From contig DAOTXK010000092.1 of assembly GCA_034435395.1 (NCBI GenBank), forward strand, positions 1 through 14,947: a stretch of DNA of 14,947 nt, read 5' to 3'. The stretch comes from DAOTXK01 sp034435395 (GTDB lineage: Bacteria > Chloroflexota > Anaerolineae > Aggregatilineales > Ch27). The translations under genes and the position numbers were made by a program. The notes beneath the pieces were generated by a model that was given only the letters and a program-made list of their open reading frames with translations, made no database searches and was not told the DNA's origin. Below are positions 14,868-14,947 of the stretch, piece by piece. How positions within the stretch are numbered: the first letter of the stretch is position 1; every line of letters begins with the position of its first letter.

Positions 14868-14947
14868 TTAGAGGCTGCGCGTAAGTGGAGTCGCCGTATC
14901 GACGGAGCGAGGAGCCACCAAGGCTACACCCTCCACGGCCAAACCGG
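14868..14947 (-). CDS. Possible C-terminal end of an upstream gene, cut by window edge
   Basis: On the minus strand a frame is open from the window edge for 25 codons to TAA at 14870-14868, 13 nt before the SDR start. The last residues would read VAPRSVDTATPLTRSL. The third-codon positions are GC-rich, as in neighbouring genes. A second frame is also open and would end in a TGA overlapping the SDR start codon (ATGA), so the frame is uncertain, and the stretch is too short to identify a family. It may equally be untranslated leader. Confidence 0.3.
   Translation of the reverse strand, partial: GLAVEGVALVAPRSVDTATPLTRSL

Overview
The window is GC-rich throughout, densely coding, and has no RNA genes, insertion sequences or CRISPR arrays that I can see. 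It looks like a bacterial chromosome. The gene content (an alkyl-DHAP-synthase-like flavoprotein beside GlpD, a cupin-type phosphoglucose isomerase, DUF4432, ribose-type ABC genes) and the protein style suggest a high-GC Chloroflexota (Anaerolineae-like) organism. That assignment is inference; an actinobacterium or a related lineage is possible.

Layout: two transcription units converge. On the + strand (1-2880) lie the 3' part of an FAD-linked oxidase resembling alkyldihydroxyacetonephosphate synthase and, 25 nt later, an FAD-dependent glycerol-3-phosphate dehydrogenase (glpD). On the - strand (14947 down to 2966) lies one long co-directional series: a possible partial gene at the right edge, an SDR dehydrogenase, a ribose-type ABC ATPase, its permease, a second SDR, a D-tagatose/D-allulose 3-epimerase-like TIM barrel, a Gfo/Idh/MocA dehydrogenase, a zinc MDR alcohol/polyol dehydrogenase, a cupin glucose-6-phosphate isomerase, an FGGY sugar kinase, a D-2-hydroxyacid dehydrogenase and a DUF4432 mutarotase-like protein. 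Gaps run from 13 to 165 nt, and nearly every gene has a clear Shine-Dalgarno sequence. No promoter for this unit is visible, so it probably starts to the right of the window.

How the genes may work together (inference): the ABC importer brings in a monosaccharide or polyol. The SDR and MDR enzymes would oxidise polyols to ketoses, the TIM-barrel enzyme would epimerise a ketose at C3, the FGGY kinase would phosphorylate the product, and the cupin isomerase would connect a ketose phosphate with an aldose phosphate. The Gfo/Idh/MocA enzyme, the 2-hydroxyacid dehydrogenase and the DUF4432 protein suggest a side branch through oxidised sugars or sugar acids, or sugar anomer handling. This combination does not match any complete characterised pathway I can recall and is the main candidate for something new. 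The kinase also lacks two residues that I recall as contacting xylulose in E. coli XylB. No substrate-binding protein and no transcriptional regulator are visible.

No gene-free stretch exceeds 300 bases. The largest is 4007-4171, where I see only the ribosome binding site of the DUF4432 gene.
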